A DNA stretch of 47,135 bases from the NCBI GenBank assembly GCA_902651635.1, contig CACRSC010000057.1:196510-243644 (forward strand). The letters run 5' to 3'. The translations under genes and the position numbers were made by a program. The DNA is from Mastigamoeba balamuthi. Taxonomy: Eukaryota > Evosea > Mastigamoebida > Mastigamoebidae. The notes beneath the pieces are model-generated. The model did no database searches. It was not told where the DNA came from and saw nothing but the letters and a program-made list of their open reading frames with translations. Below are positions 29,844 through 39,146 of the stretch, piece after piece (the stretch's first letter is position 1; each line of letters begins with the position of its first letter).

Positions 29844-31700
29844 CTACATAGGGGAGTACCAGTGCCTGCGCAGCATCGCGAAGCTGAACGCGTCAAAGTC
29901 GTCGCTGAGGGCCGAGTAGATGGGCACCAGCCGCTCCAGGGGCCGCCACGCGAGCTCCCCCGTCGTCGCCTCCCGCTTCTCGTTGCGGCCGCTCCTGCAC
30001 GCCCACATGGCGCTCCTCGCCTCCCCCTCCACGTCCCCCGCCCTGGCCCCCGCCCGCACGGCCCGCTCGCGCGCCCCGGGATCCGCGAGGACCTCGGCGA
30101 CGACGTCGCTGCAGTGGAAGTCGACGCCGCTGAGGATGAGGTCGCCCGGGTGCAGCGCCTGCGACACGAACGCGGCCCGCGCGGGCGGCGACACGGCCCC
30201 GTGTAGCGCGCAGACGTAGCGCAGCCACGGCGACGCCGCGCGCCCCGCCAGCTCCGCGTACGCGCCGGCCAGGCCGCCCGCGGGGGCCGCAGGGGGCGGC
30301 GGCGCCCTGCCGGCGAAGCGGTCGGCCCAGAGGCGGGCGGCGCCGCGGAGCATCGCCGTGTCGCACTTCATGCCGCCGAGGGCCGCGCGGGCCAGCAGCG
30401 CGCGCACGTACGAGGCCTCGAGCGGCGGCAGCGCGCGGAGCTCGGGCTCGGCGACAGAGGCGTCGGCGGGCAGCAGCGCGAGGCCGGCGCTGTCGCGGGC
30501 GGGGCAGGCGGCGACGTCGTGGACGACGCGGAGCAGCGCGCCGACGAGGGCCTCGGAGGGCTCCCAGTCGCGCGGGGCGGCGGCGGCGGCCATGGCGGCC
30601 CAGGCGACGACCGGCGTCAGCGGGTGCAGCGCCGCGTCCTCGACGACGACGACGACGAGCCTCCGCGCGAGCTCCGCGACGCCTCCGGGGCCCCGGGCCA
30701 GCGCGCAGGCGCAGCGGACGGCCGCGTGGGGGCGGCCCCTGCGGACGTTCTTCTGCATGAGGCTCTTGAGCAGCGACGGCGCGAGGCGGGCGGCGCCCGT
30801 GCTGCCGCGGGTCCACGCGGGGCCCGCGCAGCCGTCGCAGCGCAGCGCCACGGACCACGCGGCGGGGGCGCAGGCCACCAGGCGCAGCGGCTGCGGCAGC
30901 GCGAGGTCCCCCGAGGGCGGCCCGCCGACGGGGGGGTCCAGCGACCACGAGGGCCGCGCGGGGCCCGCGGGCCTCGGCCGCAGCCCCAGCGCCCGCGCGT
31001 GCGTCTCGAACGTCGCGCACGTGTCCGCGGCCCCCGCCGCTGCTGCGGGCCAGACGGGCGGGCTCTGGGCGGGCGCGGGGGCCGCTGAGGGCTCGTGGGT
31101 GCCGCGTGCTGGTGGCTCCGCGGGAGGGTCGCCTTGGGCGCACGTGCAAGCGGCTGGTGCAGCCCCTGCAGCGGCTCCCGGGGCTCGGGGCTGGGGCTGG
31201 GGGCTCTGTCTGAGCTCGGGAGGGTCCTGGGGAGGCGCAGGGGCCGCAGGGAGCTCCGCGGTGTTGTCTGTCGGTACAGTGGGCTGCAGGGCCTCCGAGA
31301 GCACGAGGGTGTCCGGCGCAGCGGCCCCTCCGGGGCACGGGGGAGGCGCCGGGGCCGCAGCGTGCTCGGCTGGCTGGGACTGAGGCGCATACGTGAGGGG
31401 TGACGACAGGCCAGAGCCCAGTGCGCCGCTCTGAGGCAGCAGCGAGGCAGCGCTCTCGTCGGCTGCAGAGGGCGCAGGGGCAGCGCCCGCGAGGGGCGGG
31501 GGCTCAGCAGGGGACCAGAGCCAGGACCAGGAGGCGGGGGCCGCGAGGCTGAGGGCGAAGGCGAGGGGCAGGGGCTGCGGTGCTGCGGGGGCACCGGGGG
31601 CACCGGGAGCATCGAGGCGGCGGCGCTTGCTCGGCGCTCCGCTGGGCGCAAAGGCCGACGCGGGGCGCGCCTTGCCCAGCAGGTCGAAGACGCTCTTCAT
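29844..31700 (-). CDS. Large Ala/Pro-rich protein of unknown function
   Basis: 618 residues from the ATG at 31700; the frame is open a further 28 codons upstream, but that part holds an intron-like GATCAGTTGAG motif. The N-terminus MKSVFDLLGKARPASAF resembles the N-terminal PCNA-binding segments of replication/repair proteins, although the usual Gln is absent. Residues 30-300 are a low-complexity Pro/Ala linker. The C-terminal half is folded-looking: VALRCDGCAGPAW, LLKSLMQKNVRRGRPHAAV, ELARRLVVVVVEDAALHP, then LHPGDLILSGVDFHCSDVVA and a final AFSFAMLRRHWYSPM. The KNVRRG ... RRLxVxxxEDxALHP order loosely recalls helical C-terminal parts of clamp-loader-like ATPases, but no ATPase domain is present. 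I do not assign a function. It is a single exon as far as visible. Confidence 0.55.
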   Translation of the reverse strand: MKSVFDLLGKARPASAFAPSGAPSKRRRLDAPGAPGAPAAPQPLPLAFALSLAAPASWSWLWSPAEPPPLAGAAPAPSAADESAASLLPQSGALGSGLSSPLTYAPQSQPAEHAAAPAPPPCPGGAAAPDTLVLSEALQPTVPTDNTAELPAAPAPPQDPPELRQSPQPQPRAPGAAAGAAPAACTCAQGDPPAEPPARGTHEPSAAPAPAQSPPVWPAAAAGAADTCATFETHARALGLRPRPAGPARPSWSLDPPVGGPPSGDLALPQPLRLVACAPAAWSVALRCDGCAGPAWTRGSTGAARLAPSLLKSLMQKNVRRGRPHAAVRCACALARGPGGVAELARRLVVVVVEDAALHPLTPVVAWAAMAAAAAPRDWEPSEALVGALLRVVHDVAACPARDSAGLALLPADASVAEPELRALPPLEASYVRALLARAALGGMKCDTAMLRGAARLWADRFAGRAPPPPAAPAGGLAGAYAELAGRAASPWLRYVCALHGAVSPPARAAFVSQALHPGDLILSGVDFHCSDVVAEVLADPGARERAVRAGARAGDVEGEARSAMWACRSGRNEKREATTGELAWRPLERLVPIYSALSDDFDAFSFAMLRRHWYSPM

Positions 31701-31794
31701 GGGCCCTCTGCGCCCCCGACTGCTGCGCGTGGCGCCAAAACTCAACTGATCTACACGCTGATCTCGCTGGACGGTTGTCGTCATTAAAAAAGAG

Positions 31795-31877
31795 TCCGAG
31801 CAGGCGGATTTGAACCACCGACCTAAGGATTTCTATACTGCTACAGTCCTCCGCTCTACCAACTGAGCTATGCTCGG
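31795..31877 (-). tRNA. tRNA-Tyr(GTA) with a short anticodon-loop intron
   Basis: 83 nt on the minus strand. Acceptor CCGAGCA pairs with TGCTCGG, with discriminator A. The D arm is GCTCAGTTGGTAGAGC, the anticodon is GTA in AGGACTGTAG, the T-loop is TTCAAAT and no CCA is encoded. Between position 37 and the 3' half of the anticodon stem lies an insert of about 10-11 nt (CAGTATAGAA), the position of canonical eukaryotic tRNA introns, which are nearly universal in tRNA-Tyr. A TTTTTT run follows on the minus strand. It lies between the Ala/Pro-rich gene and the receptor kinase. Confidence 0.93.
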
Positions 31878-32404
31878 TTTACACAGCAGGTGGGGTGCAG
31901 GCGGCGGGTGCGTAGGGGTGGGGGGCCCAATGGAGCCTGCACAGCCCGGAAGCAGCGCAGAAATCCGCTGATGATCGCCGCTGCTGCAACGCTTGCCGCC
32001 TGCAGGTGCCCCCCTCTCTGTACGTGCCGCTCAAGCAGTGCAGCGCGCGGCCGCCTTGGCGTCGCCGGGAGGCGGCACTGATGCAGCGGAGAGCAGCAGA
32101 GAGGGCAGCGAGAGCACTGAGAGCAGCAATGCGATCCCAAAGGGGCAACAGGGCAGCAGTGCCGAGGCCCACCGATACGCAGCAGCGGCAGCAGCAGATA
32201 CCAGTGCACCTCGCGTGCACCTCTGTCAGAAACAACCGCTGGCGCTTCTCCGCGAGCGTCTCTGGCGCCCAGTGCCCCGCAGACTGCGCTGCTGCTGCTG
32301 CTGCTGCTGCTCTGCTGCGCCCCCTCTCAGCCCTCTCGTTCCTCGCGCTCGCAGCACCCGTCCCCCGTCCCCCGTCACCCATCCGCCGGAGAGCGCACAG
32401 CGCC
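31878..32404. promoter_or_regulatory. 5' region of the receptor tyrosine kinase
   Basis: The reading frame of the kinase is open back to 32006 here, but this stretch has CTG/GCA-rich low-complexity sequence (CTGCTGCTGCTGCTGCTGC at about 32289). It lacks a signal peptide, whereas the ATG at 32405 is followed at once by one. I therefore treat it as promoter and 5' leader. No TATA box is obvious. Confidence 0.4.
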
Positions 32405-35400
32405 ATGCCCCCCAGGCGCCCCGGGGCCCCTCCTCCCCTGCTGCTGCTGGTGTTGGTGGTGCTGGTGCTGCTGGTGGTGCGCCCCGCGGGCGCTGACTCG
32501 GCGGTGCTGACGGCCACGTGGCCCACGCCCCTGGCTGCGCCCCCCGCCGACGCCTCCCACGGCGACCCGGAGGCCCCCGAGCCCCCCTGCGCCGCCGCGG
32601 GCGCCGGCGACCTCAACGGCGACGCCTACGCCGACCTCCTCCTCCTCTGCCCCGACGCCGCCCGCCTCCTCTTCGGCGGCCCCGCCCCTCTGCTCCCCCG
32701 CTCCCTCGCCGCCCGCGACGCCTTCGCCCTCCGCAGCCCCGCGGCCTCGGTGGGCGCCGCGGCCGCTGTCCGCCTCGGCGACGTCAGCGGCGACGGCCTC
32801 GACGACGTGGCGCTCGTGTGGGCGCACGGCGGCCCCGTGGCCCTCCTCCTGGGCTGCAGGGGCGCCGGGGACCCCTGCTGGCCCCCCGCCGGCCTCGACG
32901 TCGCCTCGCTCGACGCCCTCGGACGCGGCACTGCCAACGTCGCCGTCGCCGGCCCCCTCGGCGCCCTCGCCAACGCCACGTCCGGCGTCGCCGGCGTCGG
33001 CGACATCGACGGCGACCGCATCGGCGACGTCGCCGTCGGTCTGACGTCAGATGACGCTGGCGGCGCCGCCCTCGTCGTCTGGGGGCGCGCCACGTGGCGC
33101 AGCGCCGAGCTGGCAGCCTCGGCGTCGCCGCAGTCGTGGGTGCTCCTCGGCCGCCCCTCGGCGTCGGCGTCGGCGTCGCCCACCCGCGTCAGCGGCGCCG
33201 GCGACGTCAACAGCGACGGCGCCGCGGACCTCGTGATGTCGGGCGCCGCGTCGGCCGTCGTCGTCTTCGGGCAGTACGCGCGGGGGGCGCTGGCGCTGCC
33301 CAACGCGTCGTCGACGGCTGACGTGGCGCACGGCCTCCGCGTCGCCGGCGCCGCCGTCGGGTGCGCGTCGCCGGGGGGCCTCGGCGACTTTGACGGCGAC
33401 GGCGTCGACGACGTGGCGCTGCTGCTCGTCGCCGAGGGCTCGCGGGTCGCCGTCGCCGTCGTCGCCGGCCGCAAGGCGTGGCGCAGCGTCGACGTCGGCG
33501 CCGGCGACGCCCGCGCGCTGCTGTCGGCGCAGGCGCCGTCGTCGGGCTCGTGCGTGGCGCTCTCGCCCGCCGGCGACCTCGACGGCGACAGGCGCGCGGA
33601 CGTCGTCGTCGCCGTGACGTCGGGCTGCTGCACGCCGTCGTCGGAGCTGCGCTGCGGCGTCTACGTGGCCTACGGCCGCTCGCTCGCCGCCGACTCGGGC
33701 AGCTCCACGTCGGCGGCGGACGTCACGCTCTACGTGGCGTCGCCCGGGGCCGACGTGCTGTCGGCGAGCTACGTGGGGCTGTTCCTCAACAGCAGCGGCG
33801 GCGTCGGCGACAAGTACGTGGCGACGTCGCTGCGGTCGACGGGCGTCACGCTCGTCACGCGCGTCGCCGCCGGCCGCGCCGCGTGGTCGCCCAGCGGCAA
33901 CGTCACCGCCGACTTGGCCGCCGACGGCACCGCGCGGGCCGTCTCGACGGCTGTGCGCTACGCCGTCGGCGCCGACGTCGTCGCTGTCGGCGACTTCAAC
34001 GGCGACGCCGTCGACGACGTCCTCGTCCCCATGTCCGCGGGGCCCTCGCTCTTCCGCGCGTCGTTCCTCGGCCGCCGCCTGCGCTACACCCGCTGGGCCG
34101 CCTTCGGCGCCGTCGGCGACGTTAACGGCGACCGCCTCGCTGACGTGGCTGCCGTCGGCGCCGACGCTGTCTTCCTGCTGCTGGGCGCGCGCAGCCCCGC
34201 GTGGCCGTCGCCCGTCGACCTGCCGCTGGCGGCCTCGAGCACGCTCCTGGCCTCGGGCTTTGTCGCCGCCGGCGTCGACGGCGTGGGCGACGTCAGCGGC
34301 GACGGCGTCGACGACTTTGCCGTCGTCGACGCCGCGGGGGGCGTGCGCGTCGTCCTGGGCCGCGCCGAGTGGCCCGCGCGCGTCGACCTCGGGGCCGCCG
34401 GGGCCGCCGCCCGCCTGACGCCCCCGGAGCCCTGCAGCGGCGCCCGCGCCTCCCGCGCCGGCGACTTTGACGGCGACGGCGTGGCCGACATGCTCGTCGT
34501 CCTGGCCCTCGCCACGTCGCCCGCGTCGACGCGCACGTACGTCGTCTACGGCTACGGCGCCGCGGGGGCCGCGTGGCCGGCGTCGTCGGCGCTGGCGTCG
34601 CAGCCGTCGACGGAGCTGACGACGGCCGCGGCGGTGGCGTCGGCCAGCGGGGGCCGCGACGTCAACGCCGACGGGGCCGACGACGTGGTGCTGGGGCTGG
34701 CGGGGGCGCCGTCGCAGGGGCAGCCGCAGGCGGGCGTCGTGCTCGTCGTCCAGGGCGCGCGGGGCCGCCGCCCGTCGACGCTCTGCCTGCGCGGGTCCTC
34801 CGAGTGCCCGGGCGACGCGTGGCGCGCGCTCTCGCTGCTGGGCGAGTCTGCGTTCGACGCAGCCGGCGCGCGCGTGGCGCTGTGCGGCGACAGCAACGGC
34901 GACGGGGTGCCTGACGTGGCGGTGGCCGCGCCCGAGGCCGGCGGGGCCGCGGGGAAGCTCTACGTGGTCTTTGGCAGCGCGGGGCTCTACTGGAACGACG
35001 AGCGCCGCCGCCTGCTGGCCGCCGCCGACGGCCGCTGGGCCTACGCCGTCTTCGGCGCCGCGCGGTCGCTGCGCCTGGGCGCCGCGCTGGCCTGCGCAGA
35101 CGTCGACGGCGACGGGCTGGCCGACGTCGTCGCCGCGGCGGGCGGGGCGCTGGCGACGGTGCGCGGGACGGCGCCGCCCGTGCGGACGCTGCAGGTCCCC
35201 GAGCGCTGCCTCCGGGCCAGCGCCGGCGTCCCCTACGCCTGCAACCTCTCGCAGGCGCTGCGGGCGGGCCCCGGCTGGTTCGTCGTCCAGGGCAGCGGCG
35301 CCGGGTGGCTGACGTGGCTCTACGGCGCACGCAGCGCCGTCGGCACGCCGCCCGCCGAGGCCGCGCTGCTGGGCGCCGACCGCGTCGACGTCGTCGCCCG

Positions 35401-37231
35401 CGGGTGGCCGTCGCCCGCGTCGGTCAACTGGAGCTTCGCGCTCCGCTTCGGCCCCGCCGTCGCCGTCGAGATGCCCGCCGCCTGCGACCGCAACTTCAGC
35501 GCCGGCGCCGCTGACGTGGCGCTGCCGCCCGTGCGCTTCTGGACGCCCTGCGCCAACGGCACCGCCCGCGCCGCCGTCGCCCTCGTCGGCGCCAACACCA
35601 GCTCCCTCGCCTGCGCCGCCTGCTCGGGCGACGGCCGCCGCCGCCTCGAGGTCGCCGGCACGCCAGATGACGTCACACGCGCCCTGTCGTCGCTGCGGTG
35701 GGCCCTGGGCGCCGCGCGGGGCGACGCGTTCACGCTCGTCGTCGACGCCACCGACGGCTGCGGCGCCAACGCCACCGCGTCGATGCGCCTGCGCGGCCAG
35801 CGCCTGCCGGCGCCCCCAGGCCACGTCAGCAGCGACGGCGGCAGCGGCAGCGGCAGCGGCGACGTCGTCGCGAACGAGACCGGGGGCGACGACGGGGAGG
35901 CCGCGCGCAAGGCCGCAGCGATCGGGGGCGCGACGGCCGGGGGCGGGACGGTGGTCGTCGTGGTGGTCGTCTTCGGCGTCGTCGTCTGCGTGCGGCGGCG
36001 CAAGGCGGCGGCGGCGGCGCGGGAGGCGCTGCTGGAGAACGTGGTGCCGGTCGAGTGCATCGGGGCCGGGGCCTTCGGGCAGGTCTGGCGGGGCGTCTGG
36101 GACGGCGTGACGCCCGTGGCGATGAAGCGCATCGACGCCGGGGGCGACGGCGCGGGCCGCGAGGGCGAGCAGCAGCGGCAGCTGATCGCCGAGGCGGCGA
36201 CGCTGCGGGAGCTGCGGCACCCGAACATCGTGAGCTGCTACGGGGTGGCGCGGGCCGAGGGGCGCCTGTGGATGGTCACGGAGCTCGCCGAGGGCTCGGT
36301 GCTGGCGCTGCTGCACGCGCACCCCGACTGCCCCCCGGCGCCCTGCGCGCTGGCCCGCATGGCCGCCTCGTGCGCGGCGGGCATGAACTACCTCGCCTCG
36401 CGCGGCGTCGTCCACCGCGACCTCGCCGCCCGGAACCTCCTCTACGCCCGCACGGGCCGCGGCCAGTCCACCGTCAAGGTCGCCGACTTCGGCCTCGCGC
36501 GCACGCTCAGCGCCGCGGGCGCGGGCGACGTCGACGGCGACGACGGGGCCGAGGAGGCCCGCGGTGGCGGTGGCGGTGGGGCGCAGGGGGCCGGGGAGGC
36601 GGCGCTGTCGGCGTTGACGCCGGTGCGGTGGTCGGCGCCCGAGAGCCTCGCGCGGGGCGAGTACACGGCGGCGAGCGACGTGTGGAGCTTCGGCGTGGTG
36701 CTCTGGGAGCTCTACAGCAACGGCGCCAAGCCCTACGAGGGCCTCGCCAACGCCGACGTCCTCGCGGCCCTCGCGGCCGGCCGCCGCCTCGAGCCGCCGC
36801 CCGGCATGCCCGCGGCGCTGGCGGCCCTGATGCGCGAGTGCTTCCGCGAGGACCCCGCGCTGCGGCCCACGTTCGCCTGCATCTGCGCGCGGCTGGGCGC
36901 GTTCATCGCGGGCAGCTGCAGGGCCGCCGAGGGCGAGGGCGCCGGCGACACGACGACGGCGTCCGAGTGCGACGACGACGAGCGGACGACGGGGGCCAGC
37001 GGGTCGCCCCTCTCGCCGCTGTCGACCGACTACTACTCGTACCCCGCCATCCCCATGCCCTTCAGCGACGGCGTCGCCTCCTCGGGCTACTCGTCGTCGC
37101 TCTCCTCCTCCTCGTCCTCGGTGCGGGGCGGCCCGGGCCTCGCGGGCCTCGCGGGCGCCCAGCAGCGGCGGGCGGGGGCGTCGGCGTCGTACTCGGCCTC
37201 TGCGTACTCGGCGGTCATCAAGACGGACTAG
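32405..37231 (+). CDS. Receptor tyrosine kinase with FG-GAP (integrin-like) ectodomain
   Basis: One exon, 1608 residues. The signal peptide lies at about 10-30 (LLLLVLVVLVLLVV). Residues 65-910 hold about 13 FG-GAP repeats, each with a DxNGDGxxD calcium loop (GDLNGDAYADLL, GDVSGDGLDDVA, GDIDGDRIGDVA, GDFDGDGVDDVA, GDFNGDAVDDVL and others), as in integrin alpha propellers. A Cys-containing stalk spans 930-1140. The transmembrane helix lies at about 1180-1200 (GGGTVVVVVVVFGVVVCV), followed by RRRK. The kinase domain spans 1215-1515: GAGAFGQVW, VAMK, HPNIVSCYGVA, HRDLAARN, DFGLAR, PVRWSAPESL and DVWSFGVVLWELYSNGAKPY. HRDLAARN and PVRWxAPE are tyrosine-kinase signatures. The activation segment has no Tyr and carries an Asp/Gly-rich insert. 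The tail has a Tyr cluster (DYYSYP, SGYSS, ASYSASAYS). It likely senses adhesion or ligand at the cell surface. Confidence 0.85.
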   Translation: MPPRRPGAPPPLLLLVLVVLVLLVVRPAGADSAVLTATWPTPLAAPPADASHGDPEAPEPPCAAAGAGDLNGDAYADLLLLCPDAARLLFGGPAPLLPRSLAARDAFALRSPAASVGAAAAVRLGDVSGDGLDDVALVWAHGGPVALLLGCRGAGDPCWPPAGLDVASLDALGRGTANVAVAGPLGALANATSGVAGVGDIDGDRIGDVAVGLTSDDAGGAALVVWGRATWRSAELAASASPQSWVLLGRPSASASASPTRVSGAGDVNSDGAADLVMSGAASAVVVFGQYARGALALPNASSTADVAHGLRVAGAAVGCASPGGLGDFDGDGVDDVALLLVAEGSRVAVAVVAGRKAWRSVDVGAGDARALLSAQAPSSGSCVALSPAGDLDGDRRADVVVAVTSGCCTPSSELRCGVYVAYGRSLAADSGSSTSAADVTLYVASPGADVLSASYVGLFLNSSGGVGDKYVATSLRSTGVTLVTRVAAGRAAWSPSGNVTADLAADGTARAVSTAVRYAVGADVVAVGDFNGDAVDDVLVPMSAGPSLFRASFLGRRLRYTRWAAFGAVGDVNGDRLADVAAVGADAVFLLLGARSPAWPSPVDLPLAASSTLLASGFVAAGVDGVGDVSGDGVDDFAVVDAAGGVRVVLGRAEWPARVDLGAAGAAARLTPPEPCSGARASRAGDFDGDGVADMLVVLALATSPASTRTYVVYGYGAAGAAWPASSALASQPSTELTTAAAVASASGGRDVNADGADDVVLGLAGAPSQGQPQAGVVLVVQGARGRRPSTLCLRGSSECPGDAWRALSLLGESAFDAAGARVALCGDSNGDGVPDVAVAAPEAGGAAGKLYVVFGSAGLYWNDERRRLLAAADGRWAYAVFGAARSLRLGAALACADVDGDGLADVVAAAGGALATVRGTAPPVRTLQVPERCLRASAGVPYACNLSQALRAGPGWFVVQGSGAGWLTWLYGARSAVGTPPAEAALLGADRVDVVARGWPSPASVNWSFALRFGPAVAVEMPAACDRNFSAGAADVALPPVRFWTPCANGTARAAVALVGANTSSLACAACSGDGRRRLEVAGTPDDVTRALSSLRWALGAARGDAFTLVVDATDGCGANATASMRLRGQRLPAPPGHVSSDGGSGSGSGDVVANETGGDDGEAARKAAAIGGATAGGGTVVVVVVVFGVVVCVRRRKAAAAAREALLENVVPVECIGAGAFGQVWRGVWDGVTPVAMKRIDAGGDGAGREGEQQRQLIAEAATLRELRHPNIVSCYGVARAEGRLWMVTELAEGSVLALLHAHPDCPPAPCALARMAASCAAGMNYLASRGVVHRDLAARNLLYARTGRGQSTVKVADFGLARTLSAAGAGDVDGDDGAEEARGGGGGGAQGAGEAALSALTPVRWSAPESLARGEYTAASDVWSFGVVLWELYSNGAKPYEGLANADVLAALAAGRRLEPPPGMPAALAALMRECFREDPALRPTFACICARLGAFIAGSCRAAEGEGAGDTTTASECDDDERTTGASGSPLSPLSTDYYSYPAIPMPFSDGVASSGYSSSLSSSSSSVRGGPGLAGLAGAQQRRAGASASYSASAYSAVIKTD

Positions 37232-37418
37232 GAGCGTCCTCGCGCGGCTATACAAACACAACCCACCCACACCCCGACCCCACACCGTTCAGAACAGCGT
37301 CGTGTTGCCTTTCTTTCAGCCGCCCCTGCGATTCGCTCGGCCTTTCCCCTGCCGATTTAGTTGATTCTGTTCGTCACTGAATTTGATTATTCCCGCGCGA
37401 GTGCGGGAGGGGCGAGCA

Positions 37419-38918
37419 ATGCAGGCGGCGGGCGAGGCGACTGCAAGGAAGCGCCGGGCGGCGGTCAAGTGGGGGACGAGGTTCCGGCGGGCCATCTTCG
37501 AGGACACGTGCCTCTGGCTGTCCGGGGCGCTGGGCCGCGCAGAGAGCCCCGACGCCCGCCAGGCCCTCGCAGACCGCGCGTGGGCGCTCCTCAAGGAGGT
37601 GAGGTTCAAGCCCAACTACAACAGGGGCGCGGGGGCCTACCGGGCGTGGCTCGTGCAGTTCCTCTGCGACACAGTCTACGCGGGGTGCAGCCCTCATCGC
37701 CTCTGTGCTGGCTGTGCTGCACGCTGACAGGCCTCGGCCTGCAGACACGAGGCGCCGGAGATCGACGTCTACGACCCGCCCATCGAGGAGATGGCCAGAG
37801 ACCGCAGAGTGTCGCCCGCGGGCTACAGGTTTTACTTGGCGTTGTGCCGCAGGACCGAAAGCGTCGTCCTGCACCCCGACGTGCAGAGCGTTGTCGACGT
37901 CGTAAGGAGCGCAAAGGACACACAGCACCACGCGAGCAGCGAGGGCGAGGAGAGGGAAGGGGCCAGCCCGTCGGCAGAGATGGCGCAATCACTGGAGCCC
38001 ATGGTCGACGCTTACAGCGGCGACACCAAAGCAACTGAGGGGGAAACTGCGCAGAGCACACTGCTGGACCAGCTCGCGCGCAGGCGCAGTGCTACGCTGC
38101 ACCGCATCGAGGTGTTGGACGAGGTGATCGGCGAGTGCCAGGCGGCGGTGTCGCGGTGCAGCGCAGCCCTCGACAAGGAGCACGCGAGCGCTGTGGAGGT
38201 CAAGAACAAGCTGGTCGCCGTGTCGCTCGAGCTCAAGCACGCCATTCAAGCGAGTGCGGAGGCCACCGCCGAGGTTCAGCACACGCAGGCGGTTCTGAGA
38301 GGCGAGGAGATGGGCATGGCAGAGTGCGTATACTGCGGGCGCCTTCGCGAACTCGGGGCGATGCGGCGGCTGACGCTGTGCTGCGGGCACCTGTGCTGCC
38401 TCGACTGCTTCCGGTCGTCCCTGATCGCCGCTCTGCGCATCGCTGTGGACTCGGACGCGCCCCTCCTGTGCCCCGGCTGTGTTGCCCACAGGCCATCGGC
38501 GCCAGGCGTGCGCGTGGACGAGGCGGTGGCCGAGGCAGTGCCGCCAGAGGCCCACGCGATGGTCGACCCCCTGGCCCTCGTCCTCGTGGGAACCGCTGGC
38601 TCAGGCGAGGCGGGGACGTCAGAGGGGCGAGAGGAGTGGGAGCGAGAGGTGGTGGAGAGGGTAGCGGAGCAGCAGGTGACGTTCGGGGACTTCGTGGTGG
38701 CGAAGGCCGAGGGAGAGGGAGGGCAGAGGGCGAGGCTGAGCAGGTGCCCCAGGTGCCCCGCGTTCAGCGCCCACGGGCTGTCGTGCTACGCGACGGGGGC
38801 AGCGCGGTGCACCAACCCCCGCTGCGCCCAGCTCTACTGCTCCCGCTGCGGCGCCTTCCCCTTCCACTTCGGCCTCCCCTGCCCCTCCAGTTCCTCCCAC
38901 AGCATTTACGACAACTGA
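37419..38918 (+). CDS. RING-family member F, full-length (exons 37419-37684, 37745-38918)
   Basis: 479 residues. Residues 15-88 are the N-terminal helical block (FRRAIFEDTCLWLSGALG ... AYRAWLVQFLCDTVYAG). About 89-140 begins HEAPEIDVYDPPIEEMARD. A Ser/Glu-rich linker follows, then a coiled coil at about 190-275. The RING lies at about 283-335 (CVYC ... CCGHLCCLDC ... CPGC). The spacer carries AVAEAVPPEAHAMVDPLALV and VTFGDFVV. The C-terminal finger starts at 423: C-x2-C-x9-C-x7-C-x4-C-x4-C-x2-C-x5-H-x4-C. That spacing closely follows the Rcat (RING2) domain of RBR ubiquitin ligases, with the Cys of HGLSC at the catalytic position. The intron 37685-37744 joins VYAG to HEAP. The 5' flank has TTTAGTTGATTCTG. 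Ubiquitin-ligase activity is inferred. Confidence 0.75.
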
Positions 38919-39146
38919 GTGCACAGCCATCCATTAAGTCGACAAAACTGCTTTACGGATGAACAGGACACCAGGTTCATTAGAACTACATCTCGTCATA
39001 CCGTTCTGCGGCATTTCTGAGACCCTTCGGCAAACTTGTTCATGAACCCCCTGATTCACCTCAAGAGTATTTGATTAAGATCCTACGTGTGTTCGCGCTT
39101 CAATTACTCAGAACACCGCGGGTTGCGGCGACTGCGTGCAATCCAC

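Noticed and set aside
33047-37285. Very long open frame (about 1400 codons) antisense to the receptor tyrosine kinase
   Set aside because: It is a by-product of GC-rich third positions in the sense gene; the translation is Arg/Gly/His-rich repeats with no domain, while the sense frame has complete kinase and FG-GAP motifs.
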